This document shows positions 1-12,400 of a stretch of DNA of 64,000 nt, in pieces; position 1 is the first letter of the stretch, and the number at the start of each line of letters is the position of its first letter. This stretch comes from Perilla frutescens. Taxonomy: Eukaryota; Streptophyta; Magnoliopsida; Lamiales; Lamiaceae. The DNA is taken from contig BRKX01000004.1 in NCBI GenBank assembly GCA_026008535.1, forward strand, positions 41,048,501 through 41,112,500, given 5' to 3'. The notes beneath the pieces were generated by a model, which saw only the letters and a program-made list of their open reading frames with translations, searched no databases and was not told where the DNA came from. The position numbers were made by a program, and so were the translations under genes.

Positions 1-70
1 GTTGTCTTGTTCCTGTTTTGGGTTTTGTTTCTTTGTTTGAGGACAAACAAACTTCTAAGTTTGGAGGAGT
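1..70 (+). mobile_element. 3' end of the internal region of a Ty3/gypsy element, with polypurine tract
   Basis: The sequence runs through a GAGGACAAACAAA box and ends in a purine-rich AAGTTTGGAGGAGT directly before a TG that opens a long LTR. This arrangement is usual just upstream of the 3' LTR in plant Ty3/gypsy elements of the Tat/Athila type (family knowledge). The rest of the element lies left of the window. No coding sequence is recognisable in these 70 bases. Confidence 0.6.
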
Positions 71-1532
71 TGATAAACTGAAATTTTACACTGTTTTGAT
101 ACACTTTTGTGTCATGTTTGTATGACTTAAGTGTGTTTTATCTCAATTTATTCGAGTTTCCCCGAGTTTTTGGGAGTTGGTCGTGCTTGATGTATTTTGC
201 AGGTTTGTTCGTCAATATTGGATGCTTTAAAAGATTGAAGCGAGTGTCGAGACCCAAAAGAGTACATGAAGAGATTGGTCGAGAAAACGGGATGAAATAA
301 GCTGAGAAGGAAATCGCGAGCTTGGACCTGCGACCCGGTCGCGACTGCAGGGTCGCGAACACTATGAGTAGAACACTGCAGTGTCGCGATATGGGAGGGG
401 TGCAGAAGAAGAAAATTCGCGACCCCGGTCGCGAATAAGGTGAAGACCGCGAATATCATGCCACGTGGCACCATGTCATGCCACGTGGATTCGCGGGCTG
501 ATTCGCGGGCGGAAGGGTCGCGACTCTGGTCACGACTGAAGCGGGCTTTTTCCGATTTCCACTGTATTTTTGGGCTTTTTCCTAACTTGGTATAAAAGGA
601 TTCAGTTTGGGCGAAAATTAGACATCAATTATCATACCCTAAGTTTGAAACAGAGGTTTGCTGTGGAGAAAAAGCATCGCGAAGAACACGCCAGAGGATT
701 TCAAGCAAGTCAAGATTAGAGACAGATTTATTCTTCCAGGTTTTATTTAGTTTAATTCTTATCTAGCCATGAACATCCTGGTTTTGATTTCTTTTCTTTA
801 TTTCATTATGAACAACTAACCCTAGTATTCTAGGGTTGATTCATGATTCATTTATGAAATCTTATTATTAATTCCAATTCTATGTCTATGATTTTTATTG
901 CACTTTAATTATTCTTGGGTTGTAATTATTTATGTTAATTGATTGGCCATTAATTGATGTGATTTGTTATGTTGATTCATAAATCGAGAGAGGAGTTTCG
1001 ACACTAGAACAGAATAATTAACATAGTAATTAATAACACTCGAGAGAGTTGAGATTATTGGTGAGAGCATTTAAACCTATGGATCATTTAGGAGTTGCAT
1101 TTTTTTAGATAATAAATGGAGACATTGTTATTTATGGTGTAATCAACGTTCTTAATTCTCTGAGAAGAGGTTCTGAATAGCTAAATGGTTTCTCTAGTGT
1201 GATTGAAATCCCAACATAGGCATAGTTATTGGATTAGTTAATAAGATGGATTATCTGATGATTGTTCAATCCTAAAATGCGCATTTCTTCTTGATAATTC
1301 TTCTCTGCAACTTTATCTGCTGTGAATTTAGTTTTGCTAGTTATTTATTTGTTTTATTCCATTTGTTAAAACCTCTAAATTTTGGATAGTCTAGATAGCA
1401 GAGTTAGGATAGATAGAATAACTAGTAGTTAGAATTTAAGTCTCTATGGATTCGACCTTGTTCGCCATTGTACTAGAATCCTCACTGTGGACTTGCAGTT
1501 TAAGTGGAATTAAAATGCCGAACAAGACATCA
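71..1532 (+). repeat. 3' LTR of a Ty3/gypsy element
   Basis: It opens with TGATAAACTG after the polypurine tract and closes with AAGACATCA, the TG...CA pattern of an LTR. A TATA box (TATAAAAGGA) lies at about 591-600. The U3 part carries several GGTCGCGAC-type GC islands. The 3' part has the GGATTCGACCTTGTTCGCC block that also occurs, diverged and in reverse orientation, in the LTR at 23804-25280, so the two belong to related families. Both boundaries come from sequence logic only, because the partner LTR is outside the window. Confidence 0.6.
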
Positions 1533-1544
1533 AGGCAAGATCAA

Positions 1545-4400
1545 CCCACAATGTGCCATCACCTCCAGCATCTCAACCTGTGAAAAATATTTTGAAAAGA
1601 TTTTGGGCGTGAATAATAAAGCACTCGGTGGCTTAAACTTTTAACTTAATCTTTAATAAAAACTATAACAAAATATACAAAATATAAATACAGACAATGG
1701 AAAGAAAACTGTGAAAGCTCTTTCTATTCCTGCAAATATTTACTTCTCTTTGGTACATTGTAGCTCATTTTGTTGACATGTTGCTGATAAGAAAATGGAG
1801 GAATTACCTTGCTAATCCGAGAAGAGTATACCAGACGTTATTTAGCATTGACCCTGAGTATACCAGAGGTTACCTAGCATTGACTCTTATAGTGATACCC
1901 AGACCACGTGTATATGTCGGGATTACCTCACAGTGACACATTCAGTGATAATATCACAACTGCAAGAAACACAGTTCTTGTATATCCCCAATTCTATATT
2001 CTCTATAAAGCGCATAATATGACATAAGCACAAAAACTTTGTCACCCCCTTAATAAAGCAATTATGACAACATTTAAGTCCTATAGCATACTTGGTTCAA
2101 TTATGCTTTGTATCATTAGAGGACATCTTTTCTTTAGTTATTTAATCATACCATACCTTAAGTATGAGTTGTAATTCATTATGCTGAGGTACGTGTCTAA
2201 TCTCTAATTCCTTAAAACGGGAACCGATCTATAACTTATGTTTAATATTAAAAACACAAGACAATTATAACTTAGTATACACAAGTATAATCCATACACA
2301 ATAAATATTTAATTTATTGTAACTTTAAACTATGACTTTTAGACTATAAACATAAATACTAACCTTAACCTATATACTATGATCTTTAAATTCTACACCT
2401 TAACTTTTAAACCACAAACTTTAATTATGAAAATGCATAATCTATTCTATTTAATTATGTCGAAGCACAATCTATATTCGTTTATTATGATAAAGCATAA
2501 TCTATATTCTCATTAATTATGACAAAGCATAATCTATGCTCATTAATTATACAATAATATAATACTATTACTCCAGCAGAGATTTGAGCAGTTAGATCAT
2601 CTAATATTTTATTTTAATATTCTAACTATGACTATCACATTTATGACTTACGAGTAAATAACTCAAACGTAGATATATTTTGCAAATAAATCCACCTCGA
2701 TTAGATCAACTCAGATGATCAAACTTCTCAATACCCATATGTCAACTACTCTGACTAGTTCAGCAGGTCCTACAAGGTCAAAACTTATTTTAGGACTGCT
2801 ACTCAAATTTTCATATCTCAACTTTAATTTAATTAATTGGAACTTTTATTTACTTTAATTATATTCTAACTAAGAATGCACTACTCTGAAGACCTCATAT
2901 AACTTCAACGCAACATAGAATAAATTCTAAAATATTATTTTTGTTTAAATGAGACCAAAAGATTTGACATATGCCACTTTCCGTAACTTGTCATTTTACT
3001 CAATTTTTACCACACCTATACCACAACACTTTATACTCATTTGAAAATTACGAAAATAATCAGGCATGACCCCACCTATATCTTTATTAAAGTATATGAT
3101 TTTTGAAATTTTTTGAAATCACATACTTTCGTTATAAAAACAGCTGCCTAATTAAAATAATCAACTTTTATCAAAACTCATCGGAAAATTATGAAACTTG
3201 ACAGTTTTTCAATTTGACACCCCGAAATGAGGCAAAAATTGGAAAAAATTGAAACTGATCGGCGCCCCTTTATTTTTTCACGTTTTCTAGCATTTTGGTC
3301 GGTTTTCATCCACCGGACGACGACGAGCTCAACATACGAAATGAAGTACTATTTAAAATACACAACATATTAAAAATTCAGCTTTAAAGGATGAGAAATG
3401 AATCGAGATGAGACGTCGGAAGTGGCGGCATGATGGCGGCGATTTCCGACCATTTGCGACGGTGTTGAATGCGGCTCTCTAGAAGTCTTCCGGCGTTAGG
3501 CAACTGCTTCTTCAGCACCAGACACCCCTTTTTCGTCCTGGATCTGCATGCTGGATTTACTCTATGCCGGTCGGATTTTCATTCGTTAACACGAACTAGA
3601 GAGAATAGAGAGAGGTAAGAAATGAGTTCACCCCCGTACCCTATTTATAGGAAAAGTTGAGGCAGAACGAGTATAAATCTTTAGAATATAGAATAATGAT
3701 AAAAACTATTTTGAACGCGATTACTTTTTTAAAAATACTATTTGAAAAGCACTTTATTACATTTATTGACACCGAAAATTTATTTAACCTCGTACATAAG
3801 TTTTGAAAATTTTGGCAAACTTGTTGGCTTATATCCTGTTAAACCAACCCAAAACAACGAGCCGACTATATCATTTGATATACAAACGAAGAAAGATTCC
3901 TTTTCAAAATAGATAACAAGTTATTATTCACATATCACTTTATTGAGAAAAACACTATACGATGTTTGTTAATCTCAGATTCAAAATCCGAGAACACAAA
4001 TGGAATCCTTGGCTCCTTCTCTATTAGTAAACACTGGTGAATCAACTCTCAGGATATCGATTGGAATTTTGTAAAAGATTTTAATTTACGAAAGTCAGAA
4101 AAAAACTATTCATCATCCACTTTATCGCTTTTTTTTCATCACCAGGACTTTGATTGGCCTCGGATAAAAATTCTGAGGGCACCAAAGGATTTCTTTGGAT
4201 TGTGACCTTTCAAAAAAAACCAATATTGACTATGTTCCGGCGGCAAATGCAGGATCTAAAAAATCGATTTTCATTAAAAGGATACTAAAAGTCGCTTCTT
4301 ATATCTGCTTTACTTTATTTTAGCTTCAATTCTTTTCTTTAGTCTTCTAAATGAATTTAGAAAACTCCCTAAGATATTCTGAAAATTCTGGGGTGTTACA
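1545..4400 (-). repeat. Solo or truncated LTR of the TGTAACACCCC type
   Basis: Read on the minus strand it starts at 4400 with TGTAACACCCCAGAATTTTC, a start shared by a large class of plant retroelement LTRs. A TATA box (CTATAAATAG, plus 3641-3650) is followed by a CT-rich leader and a GC-richer stretch around 3290-3600. Further on are degenerate short repeats typical of this class (1800-1960, around 'accttgctaatccgag' and 'agtataccagacg'). The distal end near 1545 is uncertain because the gypsy LTR at 71-1532 abuts it and may have truncated it. No coding capacity is seen. Confidence 0.55.
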
Positions 4401-4779
4401 TTTATAGTTGTTCCCATGCGAGTTTGGAACGATCTTTCACTACGATCAGGGTTTGGTCTTGAAGAGTGGTATTTTTCAAAAAATGCACCTCCAAAACGTG
4501 TTTTTTTATTGGTTTATGCCTACAATAGGGTCTTGTGAAATATTGAGATGGACATTGCAATTGCATCGATCTTCAACTACATAAAAGTTAATTGTATGTG
4601 AGCTTGACATGATGTTTAGGAGATGTGTTGAAAAATAGAGAGAATACGAAATTTGGTTTGCAGACTAGAGTTATGATTAAAAATATCTCATATGTCATCT
4701 GTTTTATAGAGTATTGAAAGCACATAGGTTGTGCTTTCTGGAACATGGATCGCAGAGTTAAAATGATTTATAAAATATT
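4401..4779. other. Intergenic AT-rich DNA
   Basis: No open reading frame, terminal repeat or RNA gene is recognised. It may be the decayed upstream part of the transposase relic that follows, but no convincing protein match is visible. Confidence 0.4.
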
Positions 4780-5020
4780 ATGATTGCATGCATAAAAATG
4801 CATAATATGATAACCGAGGATGAACGAGATTTTGATGTCCCAATTACAGGAGCAAGGGATGGGCCACCTCCGGATGTTAAATTTGTTGAAGATGAAGAGA
4901 CTCAATTTCAAAATTTTATATAGTGCTCGGTTTTAAAAAAAATCAAAATAAAAAAGCACATTTTTCGCTTCGAAATGCATTAATTGATCATTTATGAGAG
5001 GAATATTTTGATTCAGAGAA
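4780..5020 (+). pseudogene. PIF/Harbinger transposase (HARBI1/ALP1-like) C-terminal relic
   Basis: From 4801 one frame reads HNMITEDERDFDVPITGAR and continues to a TAG at about 4921-4923. From 4956, in another frame, it reads AHFSLRNALIDHL, a TGA, then EEYF. Both blocks match the C-terminal signature of plant PIF/Harbinger nucleases (HNMIIEDE... then LRNALIDHLWEEY, from family knowledge). The TGA stands where the family has Trp, and the frame change implies an indel. No N-terminal half or DDE catalytic region is seen, so this is a short dead fragment. Confidence 0.6.
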
Positions 5021-5700
5021 TCAAAATACATTATTATGTAACTTTATTTTTGTTATGAATTGTAGATTTTATTTTATTAATATTAATTCAAATAAATTTG
5101 TTTCAATAATTATTATGAAATGTTGAATTCAGTTTTATATAGTTATAAATATCATATCATATGAAATAGCATATATTATTACATGTTTAGCAATTATAAA
5201 AAATAATTATAAAAGAAATATTATGGAATATTTTCTTTTAATATGAATTATATTGCAGACTGTTGGAGATGGAATACAAATTATGTGGTATTACACTGAT
5301 GATGATATATTTGATGAATCAACTATACTAAAATTTGACATTTAATATGTTCATATATATAAAAGGTGGTGGTCTCTTATGCATTTAATGTATGGGTCTG
5401 GGCCCATCAGACTGGCTCAGGCCTAATAAGAATCTAATGGTAAAAAATAAAAAATGGCCCATGTCTGGCGTGTGGGGTACACTCGCTTGAATTAAATTTT
5501 TTTTCAAGTTTTATTATTATTATTTTTTATTTTTCTTTTGCAATTTTTCTATTTTTTTTTATTTGTTTTTTCCCTCAACATTTTATATCCTAAAATACAA
5601 TGAGTGAACCCTAAAATCGAAATGATTTTTTGTTAAAGAAATATAAATATATACCCTAAAATTGATTTAATAAACCCTAAAATTAAAGTGAATGAATTTA
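5021..5700. other. AT-rich DNA without recognised genes
   Basis: Long T- and A-rich runs with scattered 'ccctaaaat' words. A short block near 5460-5490 (gcgtgtggggtacactcgc) faintly resembles the repeat unit at 5701-5890. Nothing coding is seen. Confidence 0.4.
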
Positions 5701-5890
5701 TTTATTTTTAAAATTCAGCGACTCGCGCAATGCACTCGCCCGATGCTAACACGTGGGCTCGTGCATTGCGCTCGATGATTAATTTAATTTTTTCGAAACA
5801 AATATAAATGGTAATTGAAAATAAAAAAATCTAATTTGGAAATAAATATATGCCATCAATAGAATTAGTGAACCCTAAAACATAAGTGAA
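5701..5890 (+). repeat. Single dispersed copy of the 164-bp tandem repeat found at 41400-41960
   Basis: It contains CGCGCAATGCACTCGCCCGATGCTAAC, then a GTGGGCTCGTGCATTGCGCTCGAT block, then AATTAATTT, an AAATAAATATA stretch and GTGAACCCTAAAA. The same order of blocks recurs four times in tandem at 41400-41960. See the finding on this repeat. Confidence 0.6.
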
Positions 5891-5991
5891 TTGATTTAAT
5901 TTTTTTAATTAAGTATAGCTCTTAATTGAGATTAATAAACCTAAAAAAATATGAACCTTAAAAACACAATATAAACCCCTAAAAAAATCTA

Positions 5992-6252
5992 CTCCCTCCG
6001 TCCCATAATTATAGTCCATTATTCCTTTTTGGGATGTCCCAAAATTATAGTCCTATTCTAAATTGGGATTGTATTTAAATATTCTTTTACAAATATAACC
6101 CTATTTAATATAGTATGAATGCAATTAATATAGTAAAAAAAAGGGCAATGTAGGATAATTATTGTAAATTGTATATTTCCAATACATATTAAATGTGATT
6201 TCTTAATCTGTGTGAAAATGGGAAGTGGACTATAATTATGGGACGGAGGGAG
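5992..6252. mobile_element. Stowaway-type MITE with TA target duplication
   Basis: The ends are perfect 27-bp terminal inverted repeats beginning CTCCCTCCGTCCCATAATT. They are flanked on both sides by TA (5990-5991 and 6253-6254), as expected for Tc1/mariner-derived Stowaway MITEs. Length is 261 bp with no coding capacity. Clean TIRs suggest a fairly young insertion. Confidence 0.93.
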
Positions 6253-7319
6253 TAAAAAATACTAAAAAAATCTTAAAAAACCATGAACCGTAAAAAACCT
6301 AAACTCCTAAACTCTAACCATTAATTGAAATGGAAAAAACATAATTTGAATTAAATAAACTCATATAAGATAAGTGACAGGCTCGTTATTTTTCAACGAT
6401 ACAAATGATACTTTTTAATTTTGAGTGATATTTATTAGTATTAAGATTAATACTGATTTTTTACTTTTTTTTTTTTTTCCAGATATCAACACTAGTTAAC
6501 GCAGGTTAACTCACATCCACCCCGACTTGTACTTGTCTAATGAACGTACGAATCTCATTAAGCCTCGTGTGATGTAGAAGAGAATTGGCCAATGCATAAT
6601 CAAAAGCCATAATTTATCTCTTAAAACAATCCATAATTTCTTGACACCAAATTTCAGCCTGGCTCACATCAACTCAATTTTAATGTTCAAAGTTTTTCTA
6701 TTGGCTGTTAAAGAAATAAATCAACCGAGAATAAATGTCTTCATCTACTGCATTTCTGTGGGCCCACAACAAAAGTCAAAGCACAACTCATAAAACTCCT
6801 TTTATTATTTTTAATTATTTAATGTCAGTCAAAAGTTCGATTCATTAATTAAGCAAAAGATTAGCAACATATAATATAACTGATCTTCGTTAGGCTTATT
6901 TCAAGAACTCACGACATCGTGAAAAACTAACTTTTGTATCTAATTTACGAAACAAAAATTCTTCAACATATCGAATGTACACAGACTTTTTGTCAAATAG
7001 ATTCCCCACCCCATCCTGATCCAAGTAAGAGAAAAGTATAATTTTGATTTTCGAATATTGAAAAATATCACGTTCATTTTACTGGTAAATACTGTAAAAA
7101 TATGGTAATATTTTGCAATTATTATTATATATCTTAAATTGAAAAAAGTATCAATTATAATATTGAAAAATATCATCACTAACAATAAAAAGTATAATGA
7201 ACTAAGAGTGTAGGTTGAACGCGTCTTGATATACATAGAACTTATGTATATCTTGATGTTTTTTTTACTCACTTACATATATGTGAATGATGATGATTAG
7301 GGTTCGAGATTAAACTTCA
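6253..7319. other. Intergenic AT-rich DNA
   Basis: Nothing coding is recognised. Around 6380-6500 a 'gatacaaatgatactttttaa' block resembles the interior of the inverted-repeat element at 15445-15733, so this may be a decayed relative. The only long open frame (6940-7272, minus) is low-complexity and has no recognisable domain. Confidence 0.4.
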
Positions 7320-7672
7320 GGATTAATACCATGTACTATCTAAACTTTTTGACAATATTTTAATTAGATCTCAACATTCAATAAATTATAATTTCTATCC
7401 TTTTATGGTATAATTTAGTTTCGATATGTGTGATGTGATTTATCATAAGCTTGTGTTTTCATGAACAGAAGGAGATTATGTGCAATGTCATATTTCCATG
7501 CGCAACTTGAAAAATCATAAACTTTAGACGAGCCATACCACATATTTGTTTCCAGAATTAATTTATGTGATATAATTGAAAACGAAAAGAAAAGGTTGGA
7601 TATGAGGGTTGAAATAAAATTGAAACATTGTAAAAAGTTTAAGATATAAATCATATAATATGGTATTAATCC
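7320..7672. mobile_element. MITE with GGATTAATACCAT terminal inverted repeats
   Basis: The left end reads GGATTAATACCATGTACTAT and the right end, reversed, reads GGATTAATACCATATTATAT. The inverted similarity continues through CTTAAACTTTTTACAATG-type sequence for about 45 bp with mismatches. Flanking 9-mers are similar but not identical (taaacttca and aaaacttta), compatible with an old 9-bp Mutator-type duplication. That superfamily assignment is inference. Confidence 0.65.
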
Positions 7673-8430
7673 AAAACTTTATGTTGATTTTACTTGAACT
7701 TTTGAAACAATCTTGTTTAAGTAAACAATACTTAATTTTTATGTTTAATTACACTTTGAATTTCGAAAGAGTCCATAAAATGTTTTACCAAGTCTTTGTA
7801 AGTTAATTCCCTCATTCAATCAAACAAAACAAAAACTCCCATACATTTTATTATTACTATCCTTAATAATAATTTTAATTTTTAGTGATTATTGAGGATA
7901 TTAAAATGTGTGTACGTGTGTGTAGGTCTAGAGAAGAGAGGGGATATATGCATTAGAATAGAGAAAAGCAGGTAGACATGCATTGGAATTTTCTCTTATA
8001 GGCTCCGACTAAAAATCTTATGGTATAATATACTAAACTAGAATTCATAAATTTAAAAAATAAAAAAAAAGAATAATGAACCTTTACCTTCTAGTTAGAC
8101 TAGTAAATATATCAATTTCATAAAGAGATGCATTCATAATACAACAAAATAAAAAGATTATAAGAGTCTGAAGATGTAAAATAATTTCGCTTAATTGATT
8201 GATGAATTTAAAACTAAATGAGAATCCTAAAATTTAACTTAAAACTTAATCAACAACTGAGAAAACTAGTATGATTTTAAACCATTCAATATAACGCTGT
8301 AAACCCAACTCATTCCCAAAAAAATACTCTAAAATTTCCCCAATTTCATTCAGTTTGAATCCAAACAAAACCTGAATAACGAACTATTGACTAATAATAG
8401 TGTATAAATAATACGTCATTTCGATTTCAA
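7673..8430. other. Intergenic region downstream of the SR45a-like gene
   Basis: AT-rich, no coding sequence recognised. It lies beyond the 3' end of the minus-strand splicing-factor gene, whose 3'UTR probably ends somewhere in 8300-8500. I could not identify the polyadenylation site. Confidence 0.35.
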
Positions 8431-8526
8431 GAGACTGAATGATTTCAAAGATCTTGAAAACATCTTCAAATTATCATACCAAATTCACAACATGTGCCCG
8501 TTTTAACTGCAAACAAACTATGCAAA

Positions 8527-10997
8527 TCAGGAACGCTCCCTATGCCTCCTATGGGTATTATCATCACCTGACCTCCTGCCATAAGGGGACGGCCGTCGCC
8601 CTCTCCGTTCCCCGCGATCAGACAGAAGCCCCCTCCGTTCCCCACGATCAGAATCTCTGTCGTTTCTACGCCGTGGTGAGTAGCTACGAGATCTTCGCCT
8701 GCTCCGATCACTTCCTGTGTATAAATTATAAGCAATTTTATTAGACAGGGGATTGATCGACCGTTTTCAAGAAATTGACTACTATCGCAACGTATCTATC
8801 CTTGCCATGTATAAGCACAAATCGATACAATATGACTATAGAAGTAAAACACATGGACCAAAACAAACATTAATATTAGGGGTAGTCTCGTGTCAGATCT
8901 GTCTGACAGTCCATCCCATATACCCCAATTCAGATATTGATTTGTTTTGTACATACATACAATTGCGTGTGAAATGCAAAGTGGATATGGATATGGATAC
9001 TATCTGGCCGATTTTGACCAAGTTTTTAATATCATTCGGTCTTCTTTTATTTGCATTTTTTGTCATTTTCTCATCATACATGGAAAGTGTAGTTCAAGAC
9101 ATCAAATTCAAAGCAAGCAGCAACTGGTTTACCTAGCTAAGTAGTGAAACATTTTTGGACAAATTCAAAACATGTTGTACCTCGTTTATCCCGGAGACCT
9201 TGATACTGCCCAGGAGTTGGAGTTCTCCCTCGTTTCCTTTTAGCCTACATGGATAAAGAAAATTGGATTTAACTTCACATGCAGGAGTTTTACGGAAGAC
9301 GATCTTGCATGCTACCATAAATTACAGTGTAAATTAATATCTAGGAGAGAAACTTGCCCAGGGATAAGGGCAAAACAAAATTTTTGCTACCCATAAGATT
9401 TGATCAACGAAACTGGTGGTTACCCAGTATTGAGCAAAGCATATTTTGACATAATGACCACAAACCACAAATTGGAAGTGATATAACGGCAAAACAAAAA
9501 TTTTGCTATCCATAAGATTTGATCAACGAAACCGGTGGTTACCCAGTAGTAGTACTGAGCAAAGCATATTTTGACATAATGACCACAAACCACAAATTGG
9601 AAGTGAAAATAATTAACTACCAATTTTTCCACATAAAGGATCTCTGTATCAGCGCCTCTTGAAATTAAATCTTTTTTGAGTAAGGCACACACCTTTACCA
9701 TGACCATGGCAAGCAGTGCCAAAATATAAGGAATAACTCTGAAGCAGAAACAATTGAATAATACGTAATCAAAGTCATGCGACCCTCTCAACAATAATCG
9801 GGATGGTACTAGGAGTTGAGGTGTCTGTGCACAGCGCATGTTGTCAAGGGGTTGGTTCAACTGTTAATATAGCTTAGAGTTTGAATTCGATGGAGATACA
9901 CAGACCAAACCTGCTGCCAAACATAGCAGGCAACATTCTGAAGTTAATTAGTATTAGTATGATATATTAGTCACAGGACCACTATAAAGTCTCTTTACAC
10001 AATACAAAAACTATGGAAGAGCAATACCTTTTCAACTGTAATCAACCGGCCTTCCAGAACAGATCGATTCAGTTTCTCAACACACTTATCTGCATCTTTG
10101 TTGGTCTCCATAGTAACAAATGCAAAACCACGGGACTCCTTACTATGAGGATCTCTGACGAGATGGCACTCAAGAACCTGAGATCAATGACGATGAAGAC
10201 AAAATCACTCAACACGAAAGATAGACCATGAACCTGTACATGAAGACGTTAATTCATATCTGCGTGCGATCATCAATATGGAACTTCTAATTAATATTTT
10301 ACAGAATACTACTTGTATGGTGAACTAACAAGAATAGGGAGAAAAAATCAAGAAGCCCTTTCCCACACACTGTTTTCTAATATGCACTTACTGTTGTGCA
10401 GCTCTCATATGAAGATTAGGTGATTTCGTGTACCCTATTTACTAAAACATATAGAGATACCTTGTACAATTTCTGTTGCCTAAGCTCTATTTCAGGAAAA
10501 TGTTAATGTTGTATAGGGGATGCATTTAGTGCCCAAGATTTTAGCCTTGACTGCATTCAAAACAGAGAGCCATAAATTTTTCTTTAGTACAAAAAATCCA
10601 TATTCAGTCCCTACATATACCATTCTCAATCAATCTAATGAGCTCAATGAGTGGGTAACACAAAACAGAATCAAGGGCCTTACCAGAGCCTAACTAAATA
10701 TCCGGTGTTTGATGTATAAAATACATAAAGAAGCATACCTTTCCTTCACGGTTGAAAAACTTTTCAAGGTCAGTTTCAGTAACCCTTGTAGAAAGACCAG
10801 TCACATAAAGGTTATTCCCGGGATTAGCAGCCTCCTCAGAATCGCAGCTCCTGAAAGTTTGTAATTTTAGCACAGCAAAATAATTTAGATATTCAAACAA
10901 TACATCTACATGTGTGTATTGCAGGTAATAGGATGGATATATTCAGAAGTGTTTCACCTTACATCTCAAATTTAATTAAGGAGAACATTACTTGCAA

Positions 10998-11042
<45 letters not shown>

Positions 11043-11477
11043 ATGAAGGATGAAACAAATTTTTCAGTTGGTCCAAATATCAAGGCAACCAAGTTACAAA
11101 CCATGTGCATGATGATTATTTAAGGAGAGGGAGGGGGGAACCACAATTCACTTTTTCTGACTTCTCCTTTCATGCTATTATTGAGCAGAATACAGATCAA
11201 TATGAGCTTCTCCATATTCATAAGCAACCTCTCCACATCACAGGTTGATCAATCCATGATAAAACTCAAAAAACCCATACCTAGAACGACTTCTCCGAGA
11301 CCTAGATAATGATGGTGATCGTGATCTTGATCGTGACTTGCGACCTGTGTGTGGCTGTGAGGTTCTGGACAGTGATGCAACATAAGAATCAGCAAAAATG
11401 AAATTTGTATTAATAGACTACTTAATATGATAGCCAACGAAGAAACAATTTGAAATCCACCTTTCCTCTTTCGCCAT
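8527..11477 (-). CDS. SR45a: SR45a/Tra2-like serine/arginine-rich splicing factor (RS-RRM-RS), six coding exons
   Basis: Exons on the minus strand: 11477-11461, 11364-11281, 10850-10739, 10177-10028, 9244-9181 and 8714-8527. All junctions are GT-AG and the reading frame is continuous: 615 nt, 204 aa plus stop. Residues 14-34 form a short RS segment (KSRSRSRSPSLSRSRR). An RRM spans about 47-120 with RNP2 LYVTGL (48-53) and RNP1 RGFAFVTM (87-94). Next come the linker RGRTPTPG (126-133) and a second arginine/serine-rich tail to residue 204. RS-RRM-RS with an RTPTPG linker is the transformer-2/SR45a arrangement, a nuclear regulator of alternative splice-site choice (family knowledge). The tail is shorter than in Arabidopsis SR45a (from memory), so the second plant Tra2-like type (At4g35785) is an equally good match. 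The start is the ATG directly after an acceptor; the small first coding exon is the least certain part. Confidence 0.9.
9368..9605. repeat. About 115-bp tandem duplication inside an intron of the SR45a-like gene
   Basis: The stretch from 'gggcaaaacaaaatttttgc' (9368) to 'caaattggaagtg' (about 9480) is repeated from 9483 to about 9605. There are a few substitutions and a small insertion (cagtattgag versus cagtagtagtactgag). It lies in the intron between the RRM-ending exon and the RTPTPG exon. Confidence 0.85.
9693..9738 (-). other. Candidate 46-nt poison cassette exon in the SR45a-like gene
   Basis: On the minus strand a pyrimidine-rich TTGTTTCTGCTTCAG precedes 9738 and a good donor, AAAG|GTGTGT, follows 9693. 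The 46-nt exon would lie between the RRM-ending exon (10177-10028) and the exon at 9244-9181. Its length is not a multiple of three: it would join as ...AAA G|GC TAA, giving a stop at the first complete codon of the next exon. Poison exons are common in SR-protein genes (family knowledge). Use of this one is inference. Confidence 0.4.
11006..11039. repeat. Poly(A) tract, 34 A
   Basis: An uninterrupted run of A in an intron of the SR45a-like gene (T on the sense strand), about 150 nt upstream of the acceptor of the exon at 10850-10739. Confidence 0.9.
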
Positions 11478-12284
11478 CTGCATAAAATCAAAGGAAGAGG
11501 GATAAATAAATGACAAGAAAAGAAAACAATTCTGCAACAATAAACTTGAGTATTCCACAAATCTGACAGAATAAGATTAATACTAGCAAGAACAAGGAGG
11601 GCACTTGGTTTAAATTCTTCAATGGCAATGCCAATGAGCATGATTGATTCTCCACTATAAAGTAATAAGATTAGGACCACATAATTTAATAACTATATAT
11701 CTATGGAGGCCCTAATGTTTTTCTTCAAAAAAAGATATTGTTTCGCAAAATGCTATATATAGTTTTTTGTAATTACAACTTCATTATTAGTAACTTTTCA
11801 TTAGCTCAACCATCTAAACACTACAACAACTTATCCTTAAATATAAACAAACACCATATAAGCTATAAAATATATGATGCAGAAGCTTATAAGATTAGCT
11901 GAACACCCTCTAAAAGGAATAATTCCCCCCTTATGCATTCCCTAAAACCCAACAGACTATTAAGAAGGATTGCCTTGTATCTAAATTCTGCGGGGAAAAA
12001 ATCATCAAGCAAACATCATAAGTAATTGAAAACCCCTCAGAAGCAGATAATTGAAGACAAGAACACAATCCGGTGGTCACAAATCACAATGCTAGAAAAA
12101 TTCAATATCTCGTCGTTACTTACAAAATACTAACAATCGTGCTTCTAAGGCAAACTCAAGAAACAACAAATTCGTAAATTTCGTCATCCAAAAACAATAT
12201 AATGCTGAATCAATATTAAACGGGCAATTGTCTTTAACAATTCAGAATTTAATCAATAAAAGTGTTCGCAAAGCTGAAGCAAAC

Positions 12285-12400
12285 CTTTGATTAGAAAGAG
12301 AGGTATTGAAGCAAGAATTGCTGAGAAGAGAAACTGGACAGACAAAAAAAGAAACCCTAAAACGGTGATTTTGAATTTCACGCGGTGTTCTAACTTCTAA
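12285..12400 (-). promoter_or_regulatory. 5'UTR exon and promoter side of the SR45a-like gene
   Basis: On the minus strand a leader containing TTTTAGGGTTTC and the CT-rich TTGTCTGTCCAGTTTCTC ends in AATCAAAG|GTTTGC, a good donor at 12284/12283. It would be spliced to the acceptor just before the ATG at 11477 (ATGCAG|ATGGCG), giving an 807-nt 5'UTR intron. AAACCCTA-type boxes are common in leaders of plant housekeeping genes. The transcription start is not determined. Confidence 0.5.

Noticed and set aside
8466..8735. 89-codon open frame on the minus strand
   Set aside because: It overlaps the last exon of the SR45a-like gene in the wrong frame. The true frame gives the RS-rich tail and the stop at 8527.
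9420..9860. 146-codon open frame on the minus strand with an 'RCAQTPQLLVPS' stretch resembling the RTPTPG linker
   Set aside because: It lies in an intron. The genuine linker exon is 9244-9181, with proper splice sites and phase.
11249..11680. 143-codon hydrophobic open frame on the minus strand
   Set aside because: Shadow of the RS-domain exon (11364-11281) plus intron sequence; the RS frame fits the gene model.
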